Origin: Blastomonas ursincola
GTDB taxonomy: Bacteria > Pseudomonadota > Alphaproteobacteria > Sphingomonadales > Sphingomonadaceae
Length of the DNA stretch: 64,000 bases
NCBI RefSeq assembly: GCF_013607875.1
Contig: NZ_VDES01000002.1
Span: 1,120,287 to 1,184,286, forward strand
Direction of reading: 5' to 3'
The notes below the pieces were generated by a model, which ran no database searches, was not told the DNA's origin, and worked only from the letters and a program-made list of their open reading frames with translations. Shown piece by piece: positions 42,701-50,228 of the stretch (its first letter is position 1; every line of letters begins with the position of its first letter). A program made the position numbers and the translations under genes.

Positions 42701-44501
42701 CGCGCTGCATCAGCGCCTCGACATCGCCCTGACCGCGCAGGCTGAGCAGGAAATCGTGAATATGCCCGCCATCGGCCCCGCCCATCTGGGTCGGGATTTC
42801 CTCGAGCACGTCGAAGCCGAAATTCTCGAGCACCGGAACGGTCTCGGACAGCGGGATCGCGCCCGCCTGGCTGTAGAGCTTGAGCCGCAGGTTCTGCGCC
42901 GCGTCCAGGCTCTTGCGATAGAGCCGCGCCCCGTGCTGCTCGGGCCCTTCGAGATTGCGCAGCCGCAGGATGTCGAGCGCGGCTTCCTGCGGGCCGTAAT
43001 CGGTGCGATAGGCCATCGGGAACTGCGCGGCATAACGGCTGGCGAGCGCGGCGGCGCGGCTGTCTTCGCCCTGCGCGATCAGCGCTTCCTCGACCGAGGG
43101 TTCCCAGCCGCGCACCATCGCACGCAGCGCCGCATCGAGCGCGGCATCGTCAATCTGGTCGGCACCATCGCGCACGTCGAGCACATAGCGCAGCAGAGCG
43201 ATCTCGCCGTCCTCGAGCGAAATCGACCAGCTCAGCGTCTTGCCGCCCGAGGCCTCGGTCAGCATCCGCTCGATCGCGACGCGGCGCCCGGTCGAAACCT
43301 CGTCGCGCGGCAGCCAGGCGAAGACGAACAGATGGCGCTTGAGCGACGACTGGACGGTGACCAGCTTCGATCGCGGACGGTCGGCGAGCGACATCGCGGT
43401 GAGGGCAACGCGCTCCAGATTTTCCAGGCTGAACGCGATCAGCAGGTCGTGCGGCAGCGCGGTCAGCGCATGCGACAGCGCCTTGCCGGCATGGCCGTTG
43501 GGGGCAAAGCCGAACTTGTCCATCAGCAGCTTCAGGTGCGCGCGCAGCACCGGCACGCGCTCGGGCGCGGCGGCGAGCGCGGCGCTGGTCCAGATACCGC
43601 CATGCACCGAGAGCGCGGCGACGCGGCCGTCTTCCCAGATCGGCAGGATGATGAGATCGAGCGGTGCGCGGCGGTGCACGGTCGAGATGAAGTTCGACTT
43701 GATGATCAGCGGCGCGGCCTTGCCGCTTTCGAACCAGGCAAAGGCGCGTTCGAACGAATGCGCGGCGAGCAGCTGGCGATCCTCGCCGGCCATGCGCGCC
43801 AGGCCCAGCGGCGCTTCGGCCGCGCCGTCGCGGCGATAGCGCAGATGCGCAAGCTGGGTCATGTTGCGGTCGAGGAACCAGCGCAGCAGCGCCGCGCCTT
43901 CGCCATCGGCCATCGCCGCGGCATCGGCCGCCATCGCCGCCTGCAGCATTGGCCAGTCGGTCACGGCGGCGCGCACATCGGCCATGGCGGAAAGCAGGGC
44001 GGCTTCAAGCGCCTTGCGCTGCCGGGCATCGGCGCGCTCGACCTCGAGATAGACGACGGACTCGCGCCGCTCGCCGGGCGCCTCGTCGGTATAGATTTCG
44101 CTCAGCAATCCATCGGAATCGCGGCGCAGCGCCACCACCGGATGGATGACCCGGTCGATCGCCAGGCCGAAGCGCGAGATGGTGGCAGCGATGGAATCGA
44201 CCAGGAACGGCATGTCGTCGTTGATGATCGCCAGCCGCATGTGCCTGTGGCCTGCCTGTCCCGGGATCGATTCGATCGCGAGCACGGTATCGGGCGAGGG
44301 ACGCCGCGCCATCGCCCGAAGCGCGAAATCGGCGGCCTGCTTGCTCGCCTCTGCGTCAAATCCCTCGTTCTCGCCCGGCAGTGCGCCTTTGAGAAACGCG
44401 TCGCTCAAGGTGTGGCGAAGGCTTTCGTGCTTTTTGGGATCGGAAAACGGGGTGCTGGACGGCGCGTCTGCATCGGACGCAGCATTCTGGATGTCGGCCA
44501 T
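39792..44501 (-). CDS. NAD-specific glutamate dehydrogenase, 180-kDa class
   Basis: A 1569-residue protein of the large L_180 class (gdhB/gdhZ in other species) that deaminates glutamate to 2-oxoglutarate with NAD. The long N-terminal half is regulatory. The catalytic part includes REMFVYSPQVEGIHLRAGPVARGG, PTGAKGGFFPKQLPD and GCGDMSGDVFGNGMLLSKA, followed by a helical C-terminus. Full length. It is transcribed convergently to the S9 peptidase, and follows the PAS-like gene at 44682-46109 on the same strand after a 180-base gap. Confidence 0.95.
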   Translation of the reverse strand: MADIQNAASDADAPSSTPFSDPKKHESLRHTLSDAFLKGALPGENEGFDAEASKQAADFALRAMARRPSPDTVLAIESIPGQAGHRHMRLAIINDDMPFLVDSIAATISRFGLAIDRVIHPVVALRRDSDGLLSEIYTDEAPGERRESVVYLEVERADARQRKALEAALLSAMADVRAAVTDWPMLQAAMAADAAAMADGEGAALLRWFLDRNMTQLAHLRYRRDGAAEAPLGLARMAGEDRQLLAAHSFERAFAWFESGKAAPLIIKSNFISTVHRRAPLDLIILPIWEDGRVAALSVHGGIWTSAALAAAPERVPVLRAHLKLLMDKFGFAPNGHAGKALSHALTALPHDLLIAFSLENLERVALTAMSLADRPRSKLVTVQSSLKRHLFVFAWLPRDEVSTGRRVAIERMLTEASGGKTLSWSISLEDGEIALLRYVLDVRDGADQIDDAALDAALRAMVRGWEPSVEEALIAQGEDSRAAALASRYAAQFPMAYRTDYGPQEAALDILRLRNLEGPEQHGARLYRKSLDAAQNLRLKLYSQAGAIPLSETVPVLENFGFDVLEEIPTQMGGADGGHIHDFLLSLRGQGDVEALMQRASAIEAAISGTLEGKAENDPFNRLIAATGLEQRAVIWLRAWYRYLRQAGLPYGIGTMVDALHDAPDVAHALVALFIARHDPAFTGDREAATEANLAAINTGLTQVSAIDDDRLLRMLRALVMAVLRTNAFAPAAKLAMVMKIESAKVPGLPAPLPWREMFVYSPQVEGIHLRAGPVARGGLRWSDRRDDFRTEVLGLMKAQRVKNAVIVPTGAKGGFFPKQLPDPATDRDGWLNGGKEAYKTFIRTLLSVTDNIVDGKVVHPADVVVHDGEDPYFVVAADKGTATFSDTANAIAAEFNFWLGDAFASGGSQGYDHKAMGITAKGGWVSVQRHFAEMGVDVQTEPVRVAGCGDMSGDVFGNGMLLSKAIKLVAAFDHRHIFLDPDPDPAKSWEERARMFALPRSSWDDYDKALISKGGGVFPRSMKAIPLTAEVKAMLGIDQDEIEPAALISAILRAEVDLIWFGGIGTYIKAASENNIDVGDPSNDPLRINAEQLRCKVVGEGANLGVTQAARIAFSMLGGRINTDFIDNSAGVDCSDNEVNIKIGLAAVMRAGLLDEPSRNALLASMTDDVSSLVLEDNRLQALGLSIAEKGGTRALPSYLRLIEHFEEQGRLDRKVEGLADNATFKRRAQEGHGLTRPELAVLLSTAKLALQDAIERIPLADDPTMRPELLAAFPPQMREAYGDVLMQHQLRGEIIATKLANRMINRLGLIHPFELAEEEGCTLGDVACAFVAAERLFALPAIWAEFDQTQMDEQVRLMLFDATANIVRVHIADVLRASADGLLPGEIVAALKPGVDALIAGMDDLLNAEARLQAARQAQDLTAQGAAPTQAAHIVRLTGLDGAAGLANLASHSGTGPLPLTHAFADLGATLGLDWTQMTAARMSPSDPWERLLVSGLARDFQQMRLDFLSKAQGGDPQDYVANWTEANLPRIKQFRGLVDRARLDAAPSVAMLAQIASQARILLGR

Positions 44502-44681
44502 GGGTTCCTCGTGCCCCGCGTGCGCGCTGGTTTGCCGCCTCTTTATGGGGTCTGCTGCCCCGGCTTATGCGCCATCGCTCGCGGCTTCTCAAGCATACAG
44601 CCGGGTAACCACGCCAAAATGACGTAATTTCTTTCAGTCGATCGATTAAATGTTACGAGTTTTGCAGATAGCGTTCCGGGC

Positions 44682-46109
44682 TCAACCCGCGATCTTGCGA
44701 AGGATGCGATCGGCTACCGGGTCGTCCTCGCCGATGATGCCGATCACGCCGAGCGTCCCATTGGCATCGCGCCGCGCGACCAGCACCGCAAATTCGCTGT
44801 CGCCCAGGTCCACCGCGCTGACCGGCTGGGCAGGCGCCGCGCGCAGACGCTGGCGCGTCTCGTGCTTGCGGCACAGCTTTTCGGCATCCTCGTCGCGCGC
44901 ACGGCGCGCCTTGCGCTCGATCTGCACGATCGCCTTGAGCCCGCCGGGCTGCTGTGCGAGCAGGTCGGCCAGGCTGCCGCGGGGTACGTCGCGACGCATC
45001 GCATGGGCGAGCACGCACGCATATTCGGCAAGCCGCGTCTTGTCATAGCTGGCGCCGAAGACAAGCTTGACCAGCGGGGTCATCGGGGCACGCGCCTGGG
45101 CCGCGATGCCGCTATCGGCCAGCAGCGCGGCATAATCGTCGGGGCGACCGCGCGCCGCCAGCGCGAAATCATAGGCGCGGCCGATTGCGGCATAGAGCGC
45201 GTGGCGCGACCGGTCTTCGGTCGCCAGCGCGGCCTCGACATGCGCGCGTGCGAAATCGAGCAGATCGGCGAGAGCTTCGTCGCCGCCTGGCAGCTCTACC
45301 ACCGGGAAAGGATTGGCCGCCCGCTCTTCGTCAAGCCCGCCGAAGCTAACCTCGATCAGGCCATCCGAAAGATCGTCGAACATTGCATAGCCATCGAGCG
45401 AAAGCGGCTCGTCGAGCGGCTCCGCACCGATTTCACCCGGCGCCAGATTCTGCACGGGATCATCTTCCCAGACCGGCAGAGCGGGTTTGCGCGGAGCCTG
45501 TTTCACCGCCTCGTCGATCTGCAGGATCAGTTCCTCGGTGAGCTTGCGGTCGGCCAGTTCCTTCCAGTTGATCACGCCATAGACGAAGTCGATCGTGTCA
45601 TCGTCGGTGGAGAAGGGCAGCAGGATGCCGCGATACATGATCGTCGATCCGCGATCGTTCACATATTCGGCTTCGAATCCGATCGGCGCCTGGTTGGCCA
45701 GGATCTGCATGTAATGGTCGGTGATTCGCGACAGCAGCGACCGGCCCGGCACTTCGTCGAGATAGGCGATCGCCTCGGGCAGGTTGCTTTCCTCGCGCAG
45801 CGCCTTGCCGATGAAAGGGATTGCCGGGTTCTCGATTCCCGACGTGAAATCGAGCAGCACGCTGTGCGGTCCGAAGTCCTCGATATTTTCCGGATCGAGG
45901 TCTTCGATCGACGGAAATACTCTATTTCCCAGCAGCTTGGCCCAATGGTTATAGGCACGGACGTGCATCCGTCGCTCGTCGCTGCCAAAGGTCTGGGGCG
46001 GGTCCATCAGCGCTTCATCATCGCTGCTTGCGTCTGCCGATGCCAGCAGCTCTTCGTCTGCGGCATCATGGCCTTGTCCGACATCGCGATATCCGCGCAG
46101 AGTATCCAT
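44682..46109 (-). CDS. PAS-like domain protein of unknown function
   Basis: 475 residues, soluble. Residues about 45-190 (HVRAYNHWAKLLGNRVFPSIEDL ... FEAEYVNDRGSTIMYRGILLPFSTDDDTIDFVYGVINWKEL) match the layout of the alphaproteobacterial PAS-like sensory domain. The acidic middle and the helical C-terminus (LAEYACVLAHAMRR; IVQIERKARRARDEDAEKLCRKHETRQRLRAA) are not recognised. No catalytic motif seen. It may regulate something nearby, but nothing shows what. Confidence 0.75.
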   Translation of the reverse strand: MDTLRGYRDVGQGHDAADEELLASADASSDDEALMDPPQTFGSDERRMHVRAYNHWAKLLGNRVFPSIEDLDPENIEDFGPHSVLLDFTSGIENPAIPFIGKALREESNLPEAIAYLDEVPGRSLLSRITDHYMQILANQAPIGFEAEYVNDRGSTIMYRGILLPFSTDDDTIDFVYGVINWKELADRKLTEELILQIDEAVKQAPRKPALPVWEDDPVQNLAPGEIGAEPLDEPLSLDGYAMFDDLSDGLIEVSFGGLDEERAANPFPVVELPGGDEALADLLDFARAHVEAALATEDRSRHALYAAIGRAYDFALAARGRPDDYAALLADSGIAAQARAPMTPLVKLVFGASYDKTRLAEYACVLAHAMRRDVPRGSLADLLAQQPGGLKAIVQIERKARRARDEDAEKLCRKHETRQRLRAAPAQPVSAVDLGDSEFAVLVARRDANGTLGVIGIIGEDDPVADRILRKIAG

Positions 46110-46325
46110 GGAACGGTCCCAATCAGTGTCCTAGGCGGCCACTGTCTCGCAAGGAGGTAAAACTAGGGTTAATTAACCACATCAGTGCGTTAGCCAGACC
46201 CGGCCCCCGCGCTGGCGATCCGGACGACCGCGCGTTTGCATGCCGCAAGCTGCTCAAGGCGTCTTGCATCCGGCCCGCGAGGCTGATAACGGCACCGCTC
46301 GCATCGGCCAATCAAGGCCCCGCGC

Positions 46326-46401
46326 GCCGCTTTAGCTCAGTTGGTAGAGCACATCATTCGTAATGATGGGGTCACGTGTTCGAGTCACGTAAGCGGCACC
46401 A
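46326..46401 (+). tRNA. tRNA-Thr (anticodon CGT)
   Basis: Acceptor GCCGCTT pairs with AAGCGGC, followed by A and an encoded CCA. The D loop is AGCTCAGTTGGTAGAGC, and the anticodon arm is CATCA-TTCGTAA-TGATG with CGT in the middle. The T arm is ACGTG-TTCGAGT-CACGT. All stems pair. The integrase gene follows, as expected when a tRNA is the integration target. Confidence 0.96.
46379..46401 (+). other. Probable island attachment site (3' end of tRNA-Thr)
   Basis: P4-type integrases insert at tRNA 3' ends and recreate the end. The T-arm/acceptor sequence directly before the integrase is the natural core. No second copy was found in the window, so the other boundary is unconfirmed. Confidence 0.45.
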
Positions 46402-46490
46402 GCACCCCTTCCCAAATCGTCTCAAAACGTTGAATTTCTGCGGGTTTCGGGCTGTTTTGCTCGCGACGGGAATCTCGCTTTGTTCCAGAT

Positions 46491-46564
46491 TGTGCCCCCA
46501 GATTTCATTAATTTGGGGGCACAATTGGGGGCACAGCGACAGGAAAAAGCGTGGTGCCCCCAAA
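46491..46564. repeat. Four short GGGGGCAC-type sites before the integrase
   Basis: TGTGCCCCCA (46491-46500), TTGGGGGCACA (46513-46523 and 46525-46535) and TGCCCCCAAA (46555-46564) share one core in inverted, direct, direct and inverted orientation. They sit between the tRNA and the integrase and may be integrase or excisionase arm sites, or an operator of the integrase. Confidence 0.55.
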
Positions 46565-47790
46565 TGCCCCTCAAAGCCGCAGAAATCAGAGGGTTTCAGC
46601 CGATTGATACCCTTTACCGCAAATCCGACGATAAAGGCCTCTATCTTGAGATTCGGCCGAACGGTTCGAAGCACTGGTTCTTGAAGTACAGGATCCACGG
46701 ATCTGAAAAGAGGTTGTCACTTGGGACATGGCCTGAGGTGTCCCTGGCTGACGCTCGCGAGCGCCGGGACGATGCCCGCAAAAAAATCAGGGAGGGCGAT
46801 GACCCGCTTCATTCCCGCAAAATGGAGAAGATCAGGGGCCGATTGTCGGCTGGGAACAGTTTCCAGTCGGTGGCCGAGGACCTGATTGCTGTCCGGTTCG
46901 TCGCCAGCAAGAAAGCAGAGGCCACCATCGAAAAAGCTCGCTGGTATCTCTCGCATTTGACGCCAGCCATCGGCCCCCGGCCCATCGATGCGATCGAGCC
47001 CGCTGAGCTCCTGGTGGTGCTCAAGAAAATCGAGAAGGCAGGCAAGCGCGAAACCGCTGTCCGAACCAGGGCCTTTGCCAGCCGCGTGTTTCGGCATGGG
47101 GTAGCCATGGCGCTATGCAAACATGATCCCGCAGCCATGCTTGGCGGGGCTCTGGCTACCCCCATTGTGACTCATCATGCTGCTGTGCTCGAACCCCATC
47201 AGCTGGGAGAGGTGCTGCGCTCCATTGATGATTATGCCGGAAGCATCGTCGTGAAGATTGCGATGCAGCTTTTGCCGCACGTGTTCCTTCGTCCTGGCGA
47301 GCTACGGCAAGGCAAATGGACAGAGGTCGATTTTGACGAGGCGGTCTGGCGGATCCCTGCAGAACGCACCAAGCTGCGTCGGCCCCACAGCGTTCCCTTG
47401 TCCCTTCAGTCTGTGAAGCTACTCAAGACGCTTCGCGAGCATACCGGCTGGCGGGACTACATGTTCCCTGCCCAGAGCTCGCTAAAGAAGCCGATGTGCG
47501 AGAATGCTATGAATTCCGCTTACCGCCGAATGGGGTTCGGCAAAGATGTGGTGACTTCCCACGGGTTTAGGGCAACTGCCAGCACCTTGTTGAATGAAAG
47601 CGGAAAATGGCATCCCGACGCTATCGAGCGCGCCCTTGCCCACGGACACAGCAATGCAGTGCGAGGTGCCTATGCTCGAGGCCAGTATTGGGATGAGCGG
47701 GTCGCGATGGCACAATGGTGGAGCGATTACCTCGAGCGACTCTCTGTAGGCGCGCAGGTCGTGCCGATGATGAAAGGCGCCAGCGGCTGA
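46564..47790 (+). CDS. Tyrosine-type integrase, P4/DUF4102 family
   Basis: 408 residues. The N-terminal DUF4102 domain opens MPLKAAEIRGFQPID and includes KYRIHGSEKRLSLGTWPEVSLADARER. Catalytic residues of the C-terminal domain are present: Arg in LRPGELRQG, the HGFR box in TSHGFRATASTLLNE, the late His in ALAHGHSN and the Tyr region AYARGQYWDERV. ATG 46564 begins the usual N-terminus; an upstream start at 46480 would translate the GGGGGCAC sites. It integrates the island at the adjacent tRNA-Thr by family inference. Confidence 0.92.
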   Translation: MPLKAAEIRGFQPIDTLYRKSDDKGLYLEIRPNGSKHWFLKYRIHGSEKRLSLGTWPEVSLADARERRDDARKKIREGDDPLHSRKMEKIRGRLSAGNSFQSVAEDLIAVRFVASKKAEATIEKARWYLSHLTPAIGPRPIDAIEPAELLVVLKKIEKAGKRETAVRTRAFASRVFRHGVAMALCKHDPAAMLGGALATPIVTHHAAVLEPHQLGEVLRSIDDYAGSIVVKIAMQLLPHVFLRPGELRQGKWTEVDFDEAVWRIPAERTKLRRPHSVPLSLQSVKLLKTLREHTGWRDYMFPAQSSLKKPMCENAMNSAYRRMGFGKDVVTSHGFRATASTLLNESGKWHPDAIERALAHGHSNAVRGAYARGQYWDERVAMAQWWSDYLERLSVGAQVVPMMKGASG

Positions 47791-47856
47791 ACTGACGAGC
47801 AACGGATCTGGTGACATCGGCAAAACGAGCGCCCGGTCCGGGCTGGCGTGCCATCT

Positions 47857-48165
47857 TCATTGCTCCGCCCGGGGAATGTGTGGCGGTTCAAGGCGCGACA
47901 TGGTCTGCCCGGAAAGAACGGGATCGAGCTTGTCAGCTTCCGCCAGTGCCCATTCCTCCCAATCTGAAAGTCGCTGCTTGCCTATATCGCCGCGATGCTC
48001 AAGCTCACGCTTCACCCGGGCAATGAGGGCGCGAAGATCCTGCGACTGGCGCAACAGCTCCCCGCTCATACGCAAGCTTGCGATCCGCTGCTCATTGAGT
48101 TCGCGAATGTCTTCGAGCCTCAGCCTCGCTCGTTCCTGCCGTGCCGCTTCAGCGCGAAGGTGCTG
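47857..48165 (-). pseudogene. Fragment: C-terminal part of an unidentified charged helical protein
   Basis: On the minus strand this encodes about 100 residues (ending HIPRAEQ) with a strongly helical, heptad-like composition: RLEDIRELNEQRIASLRM, LLRQSQDLRALIARVKRELE and WEEWALAEADKLDPVL. It reads like real protein, whereas the opposite strand here does not. Upstream of about 48165 the minus frame degenerates into antisense of the SRAP gene. I take it as the 3' remnant of a gene truncated at the junction. Identity unknown. Confidence 0.5.
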
Positions 48166-48729
48166 CGGGCGTATAACGAGGGGCCGGTAACGGTGCACCC
48201 GAAGGAGTCCGGCTGGGTGGTGCGGCAGCGCGATGGGCAAATGGTGCTCGAGCAAATGACCTGGGGTTTCCCGGTGGTCCTGCGCGGGAAGCAGGGGCAG
48301 CCGCTCAAGCCCAAGCCCGTCAATAATGCCCGGTTCGACAAGCTCGGCGCGTTCTGGAAGCGCTGGGCAGCCTTGCCCGAGCATCGCTGCCTCATCCCTA
48401 CCTCGCGCTATGCCGAAGCCGTAGGCACACCGGGACGCATGACCGAGACCTGGCTGTCGGTGCGCGGGGAGCCGATCTTTGCCTGGGCCGGGCTCTGGCG
48501 AACCTCGGACGAGTGGGGCGACTGCTATACCGGCGCGATGACCGAAAACGCTCCCGAGCTCGAGCACATACACGATCGCTCGCCGGTCATCCTGCGCGCG
48601 GATCCATGGAAGACCTGGCTCATTGCACCGCTTGCTGAGCTCTATGCGTTCGACAAGCCGTATCCGGCCGATGCCATGACGGTCGAGGCCACCGCGAACC
48701 TGTGGGCGCGGTCCACGAACAAGGGATAA
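47995..48729 (+). pseudogene. SRAP (SOS response-associated peptidase, YedK/HMCES-type) gene lacking its true 5' end
   Basis: From about 48170 the frame is a good SRAP domain: MTWGFP, KPKPVNNARFDKLG (substrate Asn), ALPEHRCLIPTSRYAEAV (Glu), FAWAGLW and IHDRSPVIL (His). Family members begin MCGR or MCN-, and the Cys2 forms the thiazolidine crosslink to abasic sites. Here no Cys2 exists; the first 58 codons from ATG 47995 are antisense of the minus-strand fragment. The stop is intact and DUF427 follows 4 bases later. The crosslinking function is expected to be lost. Confidence 0.7.
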
Positions 48730-48733
48730 CTGC

Positions 48734-49228
48734 ATGCGTCCGAAACCCGATCCGGTAAAGCCCGAGCAGCTCAGCGTCTGGGATTTTCCCCGCCCTGCTG
48801 TTGCGGAACCCTGCGATGCGCACATCCGCATCGAGCATCGCGGCGTCATCGTTGCCGAGACCCGCAACGCCATCTGCACCTTTGAGACGAGCCATCCGCC
48901 GAGCTACTACATCCCGCCCGCCGACATTGCGCCTGCGGTGTTGAGGCGTGCGCCCGGCAGCTCGTCCTGCGAGTGGAAGGGGGCCGCCAGCTATTGGGAT
49001 GTCATGATCGGCGACCATGTGCTGCCTCGCGTCGGCTGGAGCTATCTAAGTCCCAGCGCAAGCTTCGTGATGCTGCGCGACCACGTTGCCTTCTATGCCG
49101 GGCCGTTCGACCGCTGCACGGTCGATGGCGAAACCGTCATCCCGCAGCCGGGAGCGTTCTATGGCGGCTGGATCACGTCAAACTATGCCGATCCGTTTAA
49201 GGGCGGGCCCGGGACAACGGCCTGTTAG
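48734..49228 (+). CDS. DUF427 domain protein
   Basis: 164 residues. The DUF427 beta-tent fold is recognisable: HIRIEHRGVIVAETRNAICTFETSHPPSYYIPPADI, CEWKGAASYWDV, HVAFYAGPFDRCTVDGE and FYGGWITSNYADPFKGGPGT. Function unknown; members are small soluble proteins, sometimes fused to others. ATG 48734 lies 4 bases after the SRAP stop, so the two were an operon before the SRAP gene was damaged. Confidence 0.88.
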   Translation: MRPKPDPVKPEQLSVWDFPRPAVAEPCDAHIRIEHRGVIVAETRNAICTFETSHPPSYYIPPADIAPAVLRRAPGSSSCEWKGAASYWDVMIGDHVLPRVGWSYLSPSASFVMLRDHVAFYAGPFDRCTVDGETVIPQPGAFYGGWITSNYADPFKGGPGTTAC

Positions 49229-49229
49229 C

Positions 49230-49311
49230 AGGTGCGGCTCGGCATAGTCGGCTTTAGCAACAAGCGCTTGGAATGCCCCAAGCGGTACTTCCCTGCTATC
49301 GCGCCGCACCT
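49230..49311. repeat. Short inverted repeat AGGTGCGGC / GCCGCACCT with palindrome CAAGCGCTTG
   Basis: 9-base arms enclose about 64 bases that include a perfect 10-base palindrome at 49261-49270. It lies between DUF427 and the DUF1348 gene. It may be a terminator or a structured leftover; no family recognised. Confidence 0.35.
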
Positions 49312-49460
49312 AATTTGCCGCGCGCCTTTGGCGATGACGGGCAGAAGGGTTAGCGAGCCAGCAAATCAACTCAACGGAATTCTGGCACACTCGCTTTTGA
49401 TTGCCCGTGATCAAACTGGTGCTGTCGCCAGGCACAGTTACGATCCTGCCCCACGGGGCC

Positions 49461-49925
49461 TTAGAGTCCCAGGTCGCTGAGGCCCGGGTGGTTATCGGGG
49501 CGGCGACCCAGCGGCCATCGAAACTTGCGTTCACCCTCGTCGATCGGATGTTCATTGATGCTGGCAAAGCGGCGCGCCATGAGACCGTCTTCGTCGAACT
49601 CCCAGTTCTCATTGCCATAGGCACGGAACCACTGGCCGCTATCGTCATGATATTCATAGGCATAGCGCACTGCGATGCGGTTGCCGCCGAATGCCCAGAG
49701 TTCCTTTATCAGCCGATAGTCGAGCTCGCGATTCCATTTCCGCGTCAGGAATGCCTCGATCTCGGCATGGCCTCGCGGAAACTCTGCCCGGTTCCGCCAC
49801 TGGCTATCGGGCGTATAGGCCTGGGTGACCCGTACAGGATCACGGCTGTTCCAGCCATCTTCGGCCAAACGCACCTTTTCGCGCGCAGTTGCTTCGGTGA
49901 ACGGGGGAAGTGGTGGTCTTGACAT
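49461..49925 (-). CDS. DUF1348 (NTF2-like) protein, copy 1
   Basis: 154 residues with the full DUF1348 pattern ([77 protein letters not shown]). It has an NTF2/SnoaL-like fold; the role is unknown. It is about 86% identical over its whole length to the protein at 56339-56803, on the other strand about 6.4 kb away. Confidence 0.9.
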   Translation of the reverse strand: MSRPPLPPFTEATAREKVRLAEDGWNSRDPVRVTQAYTPDSQWRNRAEFPRGHAEIEAFLTRKWNRELDYRLIKELWAFGGNRIAVRYAYEYHDDSGQWFRAYGNENWEFDEDGLMARRFASINEHPIDEGERKFRWPLGRRPDNHPGLSDLGL

Positions 49926-49952
49926 GGCAAAAGGTCCTTTTCGATCAGAGTA

Positions 49953-50228
49953 TTACAGGAAGACGGTGAGGCGAGGCACAAGGGTCACGGATGGCGCATT
50001 GCAGCGGCTTGCGCATTGCGCTGCCTTGGCGAACTGGCCGAAGCCGCTTTCGGAAATGAAAGGCGCACCGGGGAGCAGCAAAAGCAGTAAGAGGCAGAAC
50101 ATCATTCGCAAAAGCCAGCTTCGCATCGACCATGACGGCATTGAGCTATCTTCCAGTTGCGGGTCGATCAGCAGCATTGCCTCTGCCGAAAGGCCAAGAT
50201 GCAGGCTGGTCTGCAGGTCCTGAGTCAC
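49953..50228 (-). CDS. Possible small membrane protein
   Basis: 91 residues from GTG 50228, which overlaps the stop of the upstream fusion protein (GTGA). It has one strong hydrophobic stretch (WLLRMMFCLLLLLLLPGAPF). There is no known family. Coupling supports it, but composition is not compelling. Confidence 0.35.
   Translation of the reverse strand: MTQDLQTSLHLGLSAEAMLLIDPQLEDSSMPSWSMRSWLLRMMFCLLLLLLLPGAPFISESGFGQFAKAAQCASRCNAPSVTLVPRLTVFL

Noticed and set aside
41172..44627. A 1151-codon open frame opposite the glutamate dehydrogenase
   Set aside because: Shadow of a well-conserved gene, with no domain and a His/Arg/Gln-rich composition.
49230..49311. An integron attC-like site
   Set aside because: The arms pair but the end sequences do not match the attC core consensus in either orientation, and no integron integrase is present.
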